Below are positions 1 to 8,916 of a DNA stretch of 64,000 nt, piece after piece. The notes under the pieces are model-generated. The model was not told the DNA's origin and ran no database searches. It saw nothing but the letters and a program-made list of their open reading frames with translations. How positions within the stretch are numbered: position 1 is the stretch's first letter; the number at the start of each line of letters is the position of its first letter. Origin of the DNA: DATJLY01 sp963773665 (lineage in GTDB: Bacteria; Pseudomonadota; Alphaproteobacteria; ATCC43930; CGMCC-115725); the NCBI GenBank assembly GCA_963773665.1, contig CAVZBZ010000004.1, positions 496,001 to 560,000 on the forward strand. The letters run 5' to 3'. The position numbers were made by a program, and so were the translations under genes.

Positions 1-63
1 TTCGACCTTCTCATCATCCTGTCGACGGCGAAGGCGGTGTTCCTCGACGGCGGCGGCCGCTGA
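1..63 (+). CDS. C-terminal end of an upstream gene, possibly a sugar transferase
   Basis: Only the last 20 codons before a TGA stop are inside the window. The peptide reads FDLLIILSTAKAVFLDGGGR. A hydrophobic FDL-x-I-x-x-x-T stretch followed by a short basic or glycine end resembles the C-terminus of undecaprenyl-phosphate sugar transferases of exopolysaccharide pathways. That is a resemblance in a very short fragment, not an assignment. Any C-terminus of a membrane-associated enzyme remains possible. The sequence left of the window would settle it. Confidence 0.4.
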   Translation, partial: FDLLIILSTAKAVFLDGGGR

Positions 64-181
64 CGGAAATCTTTACACTTTTGTGATCGCTCAACCCAAC
101 ACAACAACCTAATTATTTGACAGAGAAACGAAAACTCTTTCTGGCCCCATTTTTGCTTAACATCGTCCCGAGGGGTGAGTC

Positions 182-310
182 ATGGACGATGGCGATTGGG
201 GCGTGACGACGCATGCGGAATGGCGCGAGAAGAACCGGGGCTTCATGCTGGCCCTCAGCGTCTGTCTCGCCATCTGGCTGGCCGGCATCTGGCTGATGGT
301 CCGGCCCTAA
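182..310 (+). CDS. Small single-pass membrane protein, 42 residues
   Basis: An ATG follows a purine-rich GAGGGG stretch 8 bases upstream, and the reading frame stays open for 42 codons to TAA. Residues 1-20 are polar and charged (MDDGDWGVTT, then AEWREKNRG). Residues 21-40 form one hydrophobic helix rich in Leu, Ala and Trp, ending in RP. This is the usual layout of a tiny inner-membrane protein with a cytoplasmic N-terminus. It lies 46 bases before nth on the same strand. No function is recognisable. A short frame in GC-rich DNA could arise by chance, but the sharp polar-then-hydrophobic split and the ribosome-binding site favour a real gene. Confidence 0.6.
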   Translation: MDDGDWGVTTHAEWREKNRGFMLALSVCLAIWLAGIWLMVRP

Positions 311-356
311 CCGGCCGCGCCTGGACAGGCCTTGGGTCAGCCGCCAGGATCGGCGG

Positions 357-1121
357 ATGACGAAAGCCGATGCCGAGCGGTTTTTCGCCCTTCTGGCGAA
401 GGACCGGCCCGAGCCGACGACCGAGCTCGACTTCATCAATCCCTACACTCTGCTCGTTGCGGTTGTGCTGTCGGCGCAGGCGACCGATGTCGGCGTCAAC
501 AAGGCGACCGAGAAGCTGTTCAAGCTCGCCGACACGCCGCAAAAGATGCTGGAGCTGGGCGAGGACCGGCTGATCGAGGCGATCCGCACGATCGGCCTCT
601 TTCGCACCAAGGCGAAGAACGTGCTGGCGCTGTCCCGCCTCCTAATCGAGCGGCATGGCGGCCGCGTTCCGGACAACCGCGCGGCGCTCGAGGCGCTTCC
701 CGGCGTTGGGCGCAAGACCGCGAACGTGGTGCTGAACGTGGCGTTCGGCCATCCCACCATCGCGGTCGATACGCACATCTTCCGCGTCGGCAACCGCACC
801 GGGCTGGCTCCGGGCAAGACGCCGCTTCTGGTCGAGGAGGGGCTCGAGCGGATCGTGCCCGAGCGATACAAGAAGGGCGCCCATCACTGGCTCATCCTGC
901 ACGGGCGCTATGTCTGTACCGCGCGCAATCCGCATTGCGACACGTGCGTCGTCAATGCGCTGTGCGCCTATCCGGCCAAGAGCTTCGAAGCCGGGGCCGG
1001 GGTCAGCCGAGACCGAGCACGTCCGCCATCCCGTAAAGCCCCGGCTTCCGGCCGACGCACCAGCTCGCGGCGCGCACCGCGCCGCGGGCAAAAATCTGCC
1101 GGCTCCCGGCGCGGTGCGTAA
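357..1121 (+). CDS. nth: Endonuclease III (DNA glycosylase/AP lyase)
   Basis: Base-excision repair enzyme that removes oxidised pyrimidines and cleaves the abasic site. The helix-hairpin-helix is LPGVGRKTANVV, with the catalytic Lys in the GRKT segment and the catalytic Asp in VDTHIFRV about 20 residues later. The [4Fe-4S] cluster ligands follow the family spacing C-x6-C-x2-C-x5-C (CTARNPHCDTCVVNALC). The family usually ends shortly after the last cysteine. Here the frame runs about 45 residues further, with an Arg/Ser/Pro-rich tail that lies antisense to the end of dapB. The tail looks like read-through into the neighbour rather than a domain. The predicted length is 254 residues. Confidence 0.95.
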   Translation: MTKADAERFFALLAKDRPEPTTELDFINPYTLLVAVVLSAQATDVGVNKATEKLFKLADTPQKMLELGEDRLIEAIRTIGLFRTKAKNVLALSRLLIERHGGRVPDNRAALEALPGVGRKTANVVLNVAFGHPTIAVDTHIFRVGNRTGLAPGKTPLLVEEGLERIVPERYKKGAHHWLILHGRYVCTARNPHCDTCVVNALCAYPAKSFEAGAGVSRDRARPPSRKAPASGRRTSSRRAPRRGQKSAGSRRGA

Positions 1122-1812
1122 GCTCGACCCGCTCGCCGTCGGCGGCGAAGATGACGCTGTGCTCGCCGACCACGTCGCCGCCGCGCAAGGTCGCGAAGCC
1201 GATGTCGCCCTTCTTGCGCGGCCCGATGATGCCGTCGCGCACGCGCTGGCTCCTGGCCGCCAGATCGATGCCGCGCCCGTGCGCCGCCGCGCGGCCCAAG
1301 GCGAGCGCGGTCCCTGACGGCGCGTCCACCTTGTGGCGATGGTGCATCTCCAGAACCTCGATGTCGTAATCGTCGCCGAGCCGCGCCGCGACCTGGCGCA
1401 CCAGGCCCAGAAGCAGATTGACGCCGAGGCTCATGTTGGCGGCGCGCACGATGGCGATTTTTTGTGCGGCGTCGGCAATGACGCCTTCGTGGCGTGCCTC
1501 GAGCCCGGTCGTGCCGATCACCAGCGGCTTTCCCTGCCGCGCCGCAGCCGCCGCATGCGCCGCCGTCGCTTCCGGCGCGGTGAAGTCGACGACGACGTCC
1601 GCCGTGGCGAAAAGCGCCGCGACATCGTCGCCGGCGGCAAGCCCCAGCGGCCCGATCCCGGCAAGCTCGCCGAGATCGCGCCCGATCGCGGCGCTGCCGT
1701 TGGCGTCGATGCCGCCGGCGACGCGGCAGCCGGACGTGCCGTGAATCTCGGCGAGCAGCATCCGCCCCATGCGTCCGCCGCACCCGGTCACTCCGATCGC
1801 GATCTCCGCCAT
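1003..1812 (-). CDS. dapB: 4-hydroxy-tetrahydrodipicolinate reductase
   Basis: Cytoplasmic NAD(P)H-dependent reductase of the diaminopimelate/lysine pathway, 269 residues. The N-terminal nucleotide-binding motif is GVTGCGGRMGRM. The mid-protein signature EMHHRHKVDAPSGTA contains the proton-donating His pair and substrate-binding Lys. The ATG at 1812 is chosen because it opens the Rossmann strand (MAEIAIGVTG) and is preceded by GGGAGG; the frame stays open further upstream but only encodes Arg/Pro-rich nonsense. It converges on nth, and the two coding ends overlap by about 119 bases. The neighbour behind its start is murJ, transcribed divergently. Confidence 0.95.
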   Translation of the reverse strand: MAEIAIGVTGCGGRMGRMLLAEIHGTSGCRVAGGIDANGSAAIGRDLGELAGIGPLGLAAGDDVAALFATADVVVDFTAPEATAAHAAAAARQGKPLVIGTTGLEARHEGVIADAAQKIAIVRAANMSLGVNLLLGLVRQVAARLGDDYDIEVLEMHHRHKVDAPSGTALALGRAAAHGRGIDLAARSQRVRDGIIGPRKKGDIGFATLRGGDVVGEHSVIFAADGERVELTHRAGSRQIFARGAVRAASWCVGRKPGLYGMADVLGLG

Positions 1813-1937
1813 CGCCGCCTCCCGTCCTTGCAGCGGCGATGATAGCGGGAAAGGGCGGGCGGCGGCGCAAGGGTGTAAAGATTTGCGACACTCTCGCCCC
1901 TTCCCTAACTCCGTCCCGTCCATTAGACGGGAGCGCC

Positions 1938-3479
1938 ATGGCGCTTCTGCGATCGGTCGCGACGGTCGGCGGCTACACGATGGTGAGCCGCGTCCTGGGC
2001 TTCGTCCGCGACATGATGACGGCGGCGTTTTTGGGCGCCGGGCCGGTGACGGACGCGTTCTTCGTAGCACTGCGGCTGCCGAACCTGTTCCGCTCGCTCT
2101 TTGCCGAGGGCGCGTTCAGCGCCGCCTTCGTGCCGCTCTTCGCCGGCATGGTGGCGCGGGACGGGCGCGAAGCGGCGCGCCTCTTCGCCGAGGATGCGCT
2201 TGCCGTGCTGTTGGCCGCGCTCGTCCTGTTCGTCGTCGTCGGCGAGGCGGCGACGCCGCTGCTCCTGCACGTTCTGGCGCCGGGCTTCGCCGAGGTGCCG
2301 GCGACCTTCGCCCTCACCGTCCATCTGACGCGCATCACCTTCCCCTATCTTCTCTTCATCTCGCTGGTGGCGCTGCAAGGCGGCGTGCTCAATTCGGTCG
2401 AGCGTTTCGCCGCCGTCGCCGCGACGCCGGCGCTGCTCAACATTTTCCTCATCGGCGCGCTCGCGTTCGTTCGTCCGCCGAGCGGCTATGCGCTCGCCTG
2501 GGCGGTGACGCTCGCGGGCTTTGCGCAGTTCCTGTGGCTCATGGGCTCGTGCGCCCAGGCCGGGATCGCGCTGCGCCTGCCGCGCCCGGTTCTGTCGCCG
2601 GGCGTGAAGCGCCTCATCGGCCTCATGCTGCCGGGCGTGCTGGGCGCGGGCGCAACGCAGCTCAACATGGTGATCTCGACCGCGATCGCTTCGCTCCTGC
2701 CCACGGGCGCGGTGTCTTATCTCTATTACGCCGACCGGCTCGAGCAACTGCCGCTCGGCGTTGTGGGCTTTGCCGTCGGCACCGCGATCCTGCCGCCGCT
2801 GGCGCGGCACGTGCGCGTCGGCGACGAGGCCGGCGCGATCGAGACGCAGAACCGCGGCCTCGAGCTGGCGCTGCTTTTGACCTTGCCGGCGGCGGTCGCG
2901 CTGGGTGTGGCGGCGTGGCCCATCCTGCACGTGCTGTTCGAGCGCGGCGCTTTCAGCGCGGCCGATACGCGCGCCACGGCGGGCGCGCTCGCGGCCTATG
3001 CCGCGGGCCTTCCGGCCTTCGTGCTCGTCAAGGTCATGGCGCCAGGATATTTCGCCCGCCACGACACGCGGACACCGGTCAAGATCGCGCTGGCCGCGAT
3101 CGCCACCAATATCGTGCTGACCTCGACCTTGGGCCTGTTGACGCCGCTTGCCCATGTCGGCGTCGCGATGGCGACCTCGGCGGCGGGCTGGGTCAACGCG
3201 CTGCTGCTCATGCACATCCTGATGCGGCGCGGGCAGTTCGCGCTCGACCAGCGGGCGCGCCGTGCGCTGCCGCGCGTCCTCGCCGCGGCGCTCGGCATGG
3301 GGGTGCTCATCCTCGCGCTCGAAGCATGGCTCGAGCCGGCGTTTTCCGGAGGATTCGTCGTCCGCCTTGCGGCGCTCGGCCTTCTGGTCGGCGCGGGATT
3401 TTGCGCCTTCGCCGCCCTTGCGGTTCTCCTGGGCGCCGCGCCCTGGGGCGAGGTGAAGCGGCGCCTGCGGCGCGCCTGA
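1938..3479 (+). CDS. murJ: Lipid II flippase MurJ (MviN family)
   Basis: Inner-membrane flippase that moves lipid II to the periplasm for peptidoglycan synthesis; 513 residues with about 14 hydrophobic segments. The start MALLRSVATVGGYTMVSRVLGFVRD is the conserved MurJ opening. The family motif with RLPNLFRSLFAEGAFSAAFVP follows near residue 50. Conserved Arg and Asp residues lie in the first helices. The ATG at 1938 is preferred over an in-frame ATG 99 bases upstream, since the extra codons are not family-like. It is followed after 10 bases by the PaiB-like gene. Confidence 0.95.
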   Translation: MALLRSVATVGGYTMVSRVLGFVRDMMTAAFLGAGPVTDAFFVALRLPNLFRSLFAEGAFSAAFVPLFAGMVARDGREAARLFAEDALAVLLAALVLFVVVGEAATPLLLHVLAPGFAEVPATFALTVHLTRITFPYLLFISLVALQGGVLNSVERFAAVAATPALLNIFLIGALAFVRPPSGYALAWAVTLAGFAQFLWLMGSCAQAGIALRLPRPVLSPGVKRLIGLMLPGVLGAGATQLNMVISTAIASLLPTGAVSYLYYADRLEQLPLGVVGFAVGTAILPPLARHVRVGDEAGAIETQNRGLELALLLTLPAAVALGVAAWPILHVLFERGAFSAADTRATAGALAAYAAGLPAFVLVKVMAPGYFARHDTRTPVKIALAAIATNIVLTSTLGLLTPLAHVGVAMATSAAGWVNALLLMHILMRRGQFALDQRARRALPRVLAAALGMGVLILALEAWLEPAFSGGFVVRLAALGLLVGAGFCAFAALAVLLGAAPWGEVKRRLRRA

Positions 3480-3489
3480 GGAGGCCTCC

Positions 3490-4113
3490 ATGTACCTTCC
3501 GCCGCATTTCGCCGAAACGCGCGTGCCCGTGCTGCACGACGCGATTGCGCGCGCCGGGATCGCGACCTTGGTGACGTCGGGCGCCTCCGGGATCGAGGCA
3601 AGCCACGTGCCGATGCTGCTCGATCCCGAGCCGCAGCCCTTCGGCACGCTTTTGGGCCATATCGCGCGCGACAATCCGCAATGGCGCGCGGGCGGCGGCG
3701 CTGCGCTCGCGATCTTCCTCGGCCCCGACACTTACGTCTCGCCGTCCTGGTACCCGACCAAGAAGCAGAACGGCAAGGTCGTGCCGACCTGGAACTACAT
3801 CGCGATCCATGCGCATGGGGCCATCGAATGGTTCGACGATTCCGAGCGGCTCCGCGCCGTCGTCACCCGCCTCACGCAAAAACACGAGGCCGGGAGCGCT
3901 GCGCCCTGGGCGATCACGGATGCGCCGCCCGACTACATAAACTCGATGTTCGCGGCGATCGTGGGCTTCCGCATTCCGCTGGCGCGCCTCGAAGGCAAAT
4001 GGAAGATGAGCCAGAACCGCCCGCCCGCCGACCGCGCTGGCGTCGTGGACGCGCTCCGGCGCGACGGCAAGGACGCCATCGCCGACGCCGTCGAAAAGCG
4101 CGGCGCGACTTGA
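3490..4113 (+). CDS. FMN-binding protein of the PaiB family
   Basis: The 207 residues match the PaiB/FMN-binding transcriptional regulator family throughout. It opens with MYLPPHFAETRVPVLHDAI, has ATLVTSGASGIEASHVPM in the split-barrel core and PSWYPTKKQNGKVVPTWNY in the centre, where flavin contacts are expected. The C-terminus (LEGKWKMSQNRP, then DRAGVVDALR) is the conserved end of the family. Bacillus PaiB was described as a regulator of sporulation and protease genes, but most relatives have no proven role. Here it is better called a flavin-binding protein. A GGAGG ribosome-binding site precedes the ATG. The position between murJ and trpS does not reveal its task. Confidence 0.85.
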   Translation: MYLPPHFAETRVPVLHDAIARAGIATLVTSGASGIEASHVPMLLDPEPQPFGTLLGHIARDNPQWRAGGGAALAIFLGPDTYVSPSWYPTKKQNGKVVPTWNYIAIHAHGAIEWFDDSERLRAVVTRLTQKHEAGSAAPWAITDAPPDYINSMFAAIVGFRIPLARLEGKWKMSQNRPPADRAGVVDALRRDGKDAIADAVEKRGAT

Positions 4114-4145
4114 CCCTCGCGCCGCGGACGCGCGATAAGGCCTCG

Positions 4146-5144
<999 letters not shown>

Positions 5145-5588
5145 CTACTCGACGAGTGCGACGAGTTCGATCTCGACCGGGATTTGCGCCGGCAGCGAGC
5201 CCATGCCGACCGCCGAGCGCGCGTGGCGGCCGGCGTCGCCGAACACCTCGACCAGAAGATCGGAGCAGCCGTTGATGACTTTCGGGTGATCGCCGAAAGT
5301 GGGCACGGCGTTCACCATGCCCAGCACCTTGAGGATGCCCTTGACGCGGTCGAGGTCGCCCAGCTCCTGCTTCATGACGGCGATGAGGCTCAGCCCCACC
5401 GTGCGCGCGTGCTGATAGGCCTGCTCCAATGTGATCGTGTCGCCGACCTTGCCGGCAACGGCGCCCGGCCCGCGTCCCGACAGGAACAGCAGGTTGCCGG
5501 CGCGGCGTGCCGGCACGTAGTTGCCCATCGGCGCGCCCAAGGGCGGCAGCGTGATCTTCAATTCCTCGAGCCGCTTCTCGATCTTCAT
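5145..5588 (-). CDS. RidA/YjgF-family protein
   Basis: This 147-residue protein belongs to the YjgF/YER057c/UK114 superfamily. Members include RidA, which hydrolyses reactive enamine/imine intermediates, as well as other small-molecule hydrolases. Family features are the NLLFLSGRGPGAVAGKVGD segment, the central helix with VKGILKVLGMVNAVP and the C-terminal VEIELVALVE strand. The substrate-binding Arg found near residue 105 in true RidA is not obviously present, so a RidA-like deaminase role is uncertain. GGAGGGA precedes the ATG. It converges on trpS with back-to-back stops. Confidence 0.85.
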   Translation of the reverse strand: MKIEKRLEELKITLPPLGAPMGNYVPARRAGNLLFLSGRGPGAVAGKVGDTITLEQAYQHARTVGLSLIAVMKQELGDLDRVKGILKVLGMVNAVPTFGDHPKVINGCSDLLVEVFGDAGRHARSAVGMGSLPAQIPVEIELVALVE

Positions 5589-5693
5589 CGCTCCCTCCGC
5601 TTGCCTCGGCCGCCGTGCGTGCGGCGTCGGATCATTCTCACCGGGAGCGGCGCCTGCGTCAAATTAGTGACGCGCACGCCGCGGCCGCGCCTC

Positions 5694-5716
5694 TAAAAAA
5701 AAATTAAAAAATTAAG
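5694..5716. promoter_or_regulatory. A/T-tract in a divergent intergenic region
   Basis: Within the 184-base gap between the RidA-family gene (minus) and a small plus-strand gene lies a run of nine A residues followed by TTAAAAAATTAA. This is exceptional in surroundings that are very GC-rich. Such tracts often form UP elements or bent promoter DNA, or sites for nucleoid proteins. No clear -10/-35 pair could be fitted, so only a regulatory role in general is suggested. Confidence 0.3.
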
Positions 5717-5772
5717 TTGCTGCCCTCGCGCCGCGCTGGTTCCATTGCCGGCAAGCATTCGCGGAGTGCTGC

Positions 5773-5970
5773 ATGACACTCGCACGGGCAAGTGCGCGCG
5801 CCAAAGACGTTGCGCGCGCGCTCATCGCAGCGCACGGACGGGGCGCTCAAGCGATCGCGCTCGCAACCGCGGCCGTGCTGTTGGAAAACGGCCAGGGCGA
5901 TTTCGCCATCCTGTGGCAGCAGGTCGCGCGCGTCGTCAGCACGCTGCTGGCCGGCGACACCGGCGTCTAG
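5773..5970 (+). CDS. Small conserved-looking protein of unknown function, 65 residues
   Basis: The ATG is followed by 65 codons rich in Ala, Leu and Val that form amphipathic helices: MTLARASARAKDVARALIAA, a central IALATAAVLLENGQ stretch, and DFAILWQQVARVVSTLLAG at the end. There is no signal peptide and no cysteine. It stands alone, 89 bases before the PAS-domain gene on the same strand, and might be co-transcribed with it. No family is recognised. Third-position G/C bias matches the neighbours, which supports a real gene, but chance open frames are common at this base composition. Confidence 0.55.
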   Translation: MTLARASARAKDVARALIAAHGRGAQAIALATAAVLLENGQGDFAILWQQVARVVSTLLAGDTGV

Positions 5971-6059
5971 CAAGCCGCTCTCCGGCCGCGTCAGGAAAGC
6001 GAGATCGCCCGAGGGACGCCGTTAAGCGCCGATTAACCGTTCACGGCAATGCTCGGGCA

Positions 6060-6560
6060 ATGGAAAAGTTCGAGTGCTCGCAGGCGCCGGAGCTCGATCT
6101 CCTGCCGTGCGACCGGAGGATCGCGGCGGTTCTTTCATACTGGCGCAGCCTTCGTCCCGCCGACGGCGCCCTGCCGGGGCGGCAGCATTTCGATCCGGCT
6201 TCGATCTCCTCGCTGCTGCCATGCCTGAGGCTCTACGACGTCCATTGCGATCCGTGGCGCTTTCGCTATCGCCTCGTCGGCACCGAGCTCGTGCGCTGTC
6301 TCGGCCGCGACCCGACCGGCCGGTGGTTCGGCGCGGACGTGCCCGATGCGGAAGCGAGCAAGAGCTTTTGCGATCTCGTGTTCGTCGCTTCGGGCCAGGG
6401 GCTTTCCTATCACCGCGGCTATCCGGTCTACACCAAGGCGCACAAAAATCATCTGACCTCGGAGCGAATCCTGTTGCCGCTCGCCCGGAATGGCCACGAT
6501 GTCGATATGATCTTGGGCCTGTCGGTGTTTCACGCCGCCGCCGCCCGCCGCGTCGCCTAA
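6060..6560 (+). CDS. PAS-domain protein (PAS_5 type)
   Basis: This 166-residue protein consists of one PAS-like domain of the alphaproteobacterial PAS_5 group. The signs are DRRIAAVLSYWRSLRP, then LPGRQHFDPASISSLLPCL, FRYRLVGTELVRCLGRDPTGRWF and the C-terminal LPLARNGHDVDMILGLSVF. Proteins of this type carry no output domain, and their ligand is generally unknown. It is probably a cytoplasmic sensor or adaptor. The start codon at 6060 gives the usual compact domain; the frame is open upstream but not family-like. A membrane protein with a degenerate kinase fold follows 88 bases later and could be a partner. Confidence 0.75.
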   Translation: MEKFECSQAPELDLLPCDRRIAAVLSYWRSLRPADGALPGRQHFDPASISSLLPCLRLYDVHCDPWRFRYRLVGTELVRCLGRDPTGRWFGADVPDAEASKSFCDLVFVASGQGLSYHRGYPVYTKAHKNHLTSERILLPLARNGHDVDMILGLSVFHAAAARRVA

Positions 6561-6648
6561 AAGATCGCTCGAATACGCGGCAATTTCGCTGCGATCGCAT
6601 AACGCAAATTCAGCATCCTTTCACGGCCGCGGGGCGAAAAATGCTGCC

Positions 6649-7557
6649 ATGATCTTGGCAGCGAGAACGCCCATGCGCCGCACATCCCGCCCGCTCGCGC
6701 GCGAGCTTCTGTTCCTCGTGCTGGCGAGCGCCGTGCCGAGCGCATCCGTTGCGGCGGCGCTCGCGGCGAGCGCCTATGATTTGGGCTGGCGCAACGCGCT
6801 CACGCTCCTCATGGGCGGGACCGCGCTCGCCGTCGGCATCTATGTCTCCTGCCTAATCGCGCGCGACCTGCGCAAGGCGCTCGAGGACCTTGCTGCCGAT
6901 GCGCGCATGCTGAGCCGCGCGACGCCCATTGCGCGGCTCGAGCCCGCGGTGCGCGAACTCGCCGACATCGCCGAGGCGCTCGAAGCGGCGTCGGCGCGCC
7001 TTCGCCCGGCGCAGCCTCCGCGCCTCGATCTCGCACACGGCGCACAGAGCTGGTCGCGCGCGGTGGAAGAGCTCCATCGCAGCGCCGCAGCGGAACCGCG
7101 CGAAGCGGCGGACGCCGCGGCATGGTGCGAGCCGACGGCGCTTGTCGCCAACCTCGCCGCCAAATTTTCCGGGCGCGCCCGCGCGGCCGGGATCGCGCTC
7201 GAAGTCGAAGCGGCATCCGCGCTCGGTGCGGTGCGCGGCTCCGCGCGCGACATCGAGGCGGCGCTCGCCGATCTCCTCGACGCGGCGCTGACCGTGACCT
7301 CGCGCGACGGGCGCTTGTCGCTTCTGGCAAAAAGCACCCCCGTGGGCGGCGCGCGCATCGTGATCGAGGCGAGCCGCGAGCCGGGCGGCATCGCCGGCGC
7401 CGGCCCGATGGTGGAACTGAGCTGCGGCGCCACTCTCGCCGCGAGCCTCGCGCGCGCGCGGCAGCTCGTCGAGGCATCGGGCGGCGTGCTCGTTCTCGGC
7501 GCCGGCACTGTCACGATCATGCTCGCCCCCGCCGCCGCGGTCCGCCGCGCGGCTTAG
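6649..7557 (+). CDS. Membrane protein with a degenerate histidine-kinase ATPase fold
   Basis: This 302-residue protein has two hydrophobic segments near residues 17-42 and 48-68, then a HAMP-like amphipathic stretch (RDLRKALEDLAADARMLSRATP). The C-terminal half aligns by eye with a HATPase_c domain, but the key residues are replaced. The N-box reads DLLDAA instead of NLLxNA, no DxGxG box is visible, and the last box is GATLAASLARARQLVEASGG. No H-box with a phospho-accepting His is seen. It is therefore probably a catalytically dead pseudo-kinase, reminiscent in logic of ChpT-like phosphotransferases or scaffold kinases, though no phospho-His site was found. Its stop lies two bases before the stop of convergent queG. 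Confidence 0.65.
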   Translation: MILAARTPMRRTSRPLARELLFLVLASAVPSASVAAALAASAYDLGWRNALTLLMGGTALAVGIYVSCLIARDLRKALEDLAADARMLSRATPIARLEPAVRELADIAEALEAASARLRPAQPPRLDLAHGAQSWSRAVEELHRSAAAEPREAADAAAWCEPTALVANLAAKFSGRARAAGIALEVEAASALGAVRGSARDIEAALADLLDAALTVTSRDGRLSLLAKSTPVGGARIVIEASREPGGIAGAGPMVELSCGATLAASLARARQLVEASGGVLVLGAGTVTIMLAPAAAVRRAA

Positions 7558-7559
7558 GC

Positions 7560-8681
7560 TCAGGCCTCCCACTCGGCCTCTACGTCGGAGTCGGGTTCGC
7601 CGGGCCGGAACCGCGCCTCGAGCACGGCGGCTTCGCGTGGCGCGGCGAGGCGGCGCACGGCCCAGACCGCCATCGCGCGGACCAGCGGCGACGCGTCGCC
7701 GAGCCGGGCCGCGGCCGCGCCGAGAAGACGGGGCGCGCCGCTGTTGCCGATCGCGATGAGCACGTTGCGCACGAAGCGGTCGCGCCCGACGCGCTTCAGC
7801 GCCGAGCCGGAAAATCGACGGCGGAAACCCGCGTCGTCGAGCGCCGCCAGCTCGCCAAGCTCGGGCGCCCGGCATTCTTCGCGGGGCTGAAGCGCCGCGA
7901 GCGACGCGGCCTTCGCGAACTTGTTCCACGGACAGACGGCAAGGCAATCGTCGCAGCCATAGATGCGGTTGCCGATGAGCGGCCGGAGTTCCGCCGCGAT
8001 GTGGCCCTTGTGCTCGATCGTCAGGTACGAGATGCAGCGCCGCGCATCGAGCCGGTGCGGCGCCGGAAATGCCGCGGTCGGACAGGCGTCGAGACAGCGC
8101 CGGCACGAGCCGCAGCGATCTTCGTGCGGCGCATCGGGCGGCAGCTCGAGCGCCAGATAAATCTCGCCGAGAAAGAGCCACGAGCCCACGCTCTGCGAGA
8201 CGAGATTGGTGTGCTTGCCCTGCCAGCCGATGCCGGCGCGCTCGGCGAGCGGCTTTTCCATCACCGGCGCCGTGTTGACGAACACTTTCAGCGCGCCGGG
8301 CCAGCGCGCGGCGATGAACCCGGCCAGCCGCTTGAGGCGCGACTTGACGAGATCGTGATAGTCGCGCCCTTGCGCATAGACCGAGATGGCACCCGTCTCG
8401 CGCGCGTCGAGCGCAGCGCGCGGATCGCTCTCCGGCGCATAGGAGAGGCCGAGCACGACGACGCTGCGCGCCTCGGGCCAGAGCGCCCGCGGCTCGGCGC
8501 GCTCGCGGCTGCGCGCGGCAAGCCAGCCCATGTCGCCGTGATAGCCTTCCGCGAGATAGCGCTCGAGATGCGCGCGCGCGTCGGGCGCAAGCGCGGCCGC
8601 GGCGAACCCCACCGCGTCGAACCCCAACGCCAACGCCTCGTCCCGGATCGCCGCCTTGATCGCGTCGCCCGCGTCGCTCAT
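7560..8681 (-). CDS. queG: Epoxyqueuosine reductase
   Basis: Cobalamin- and iron-sulfur-dependent enzyme that makes the last step of queuosine synthesis, reducing epoxyqueuosine in tRNA; 373 residues. Two [4Fe-4S] clusters are supplied by CGSCRRCLDACPT and CDDCLAVCPWNKF. The cobalamin and active-site region includes VFVNTAPVMEKPLAERAGIGWQ. The C-terminal 70 residues form a HEAT-like helical repeat (RDRFVRNVLIAIGNSG and following). The ATG at 8681 begins MSDAGDAIKAAIRDEALALGFDAVG, the usual start. It is the last gene of the minus-strand que cluster, separated from queF by a toxin-antitoxin pair. No queD, queE or queC is in the window. Confidence 0.95.
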   Translation of the reverse strand: MSDAGDAIKAAIRDEALALGFDAVGFAAAALAPDARAHLERYLAEGYHGDMGWLAARSRERAEPRALWPEARSVVVLGLSYAPESDPRAALDARETGAISVYAQGRDYHDLVKSRLKRLAGFIAARWPGALKVFVNTAPVMEKPLAERAGIGWQGKHTNLVSQSVGSWLFLGEIYLALELPPDAPHEDRCGSCRRCLDACPTAAFPAPHRLDARRCISYLTIEHKGHIAAELRPLIGNRIYGCDDCLAVCPWNKFAKAASLAALQPREECRAPELGELAALDDAGFRRRFSGSALKRVGRDRFVRNVLIAIGNSGAPRLLGAAAARLGDASPLVRAMAVWAVRRLAAPREAAVLEARFRPGEPDSDVEAEWEA

Positions 8682-8698
8682 CCGGAGTTCCGCCGTCT

Positions 8699-8896
8699 CT
8701 AAAATGCCTTCGCCAGCCCGGCTTCCCTGAGAATGCCGTTGGCGGTATGGCGAATCACGATGTTTGTCGGCACCGTGAACTGGCGTTTCGTTAGCGGACT
8801 GTACCAAATCTCGTGACTGCCTTTCGCAGTCCGAACGAATTGGCATCCGGCGTTCAGAAGAAGCCTCTTCAACTCCCTGTCGTACGTTGACGCCAT
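8699..8896 (-). CDS. hicA: HicA-like mRNA interferase toxin
   Basis: This 65-residue protein has the double-stranded-RNA-binding-like HicA fold: MASTYDRELKRLLLNAGCQFVRTAKGSHEIW, then a beta strand with QFTVPTN and a helix GILREAGL. The catalytic His is in the KGSHEIW motif, as in HicA toxins that cleave mRNA independently of codon reading. It lies 20 bases downstream of a HicB/DUF1902-like antitoxin gene, in antitoxin-first order. Base composition is visibly less GC-rich than queF and queG on either side, which suggests horizontal arrival. Confidence 0.85.
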   Translation of the reverse strand: MASTYDRELKRLLLNAGCQFVRTAKGSHEIWYSPLTKRQFTVPTNIVIRHTANGILREAGLAKAF

Positions 8897-8916
8897 TCCG
8901 CGAATGACCGCGCGTA

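Noticed and set aside
117..122. TTGACA as a -35 promoter element for the small membrane protein
   Set aside because: No -10-like hexamer lies 16-18 bases downstream, so the promoter call was not made.
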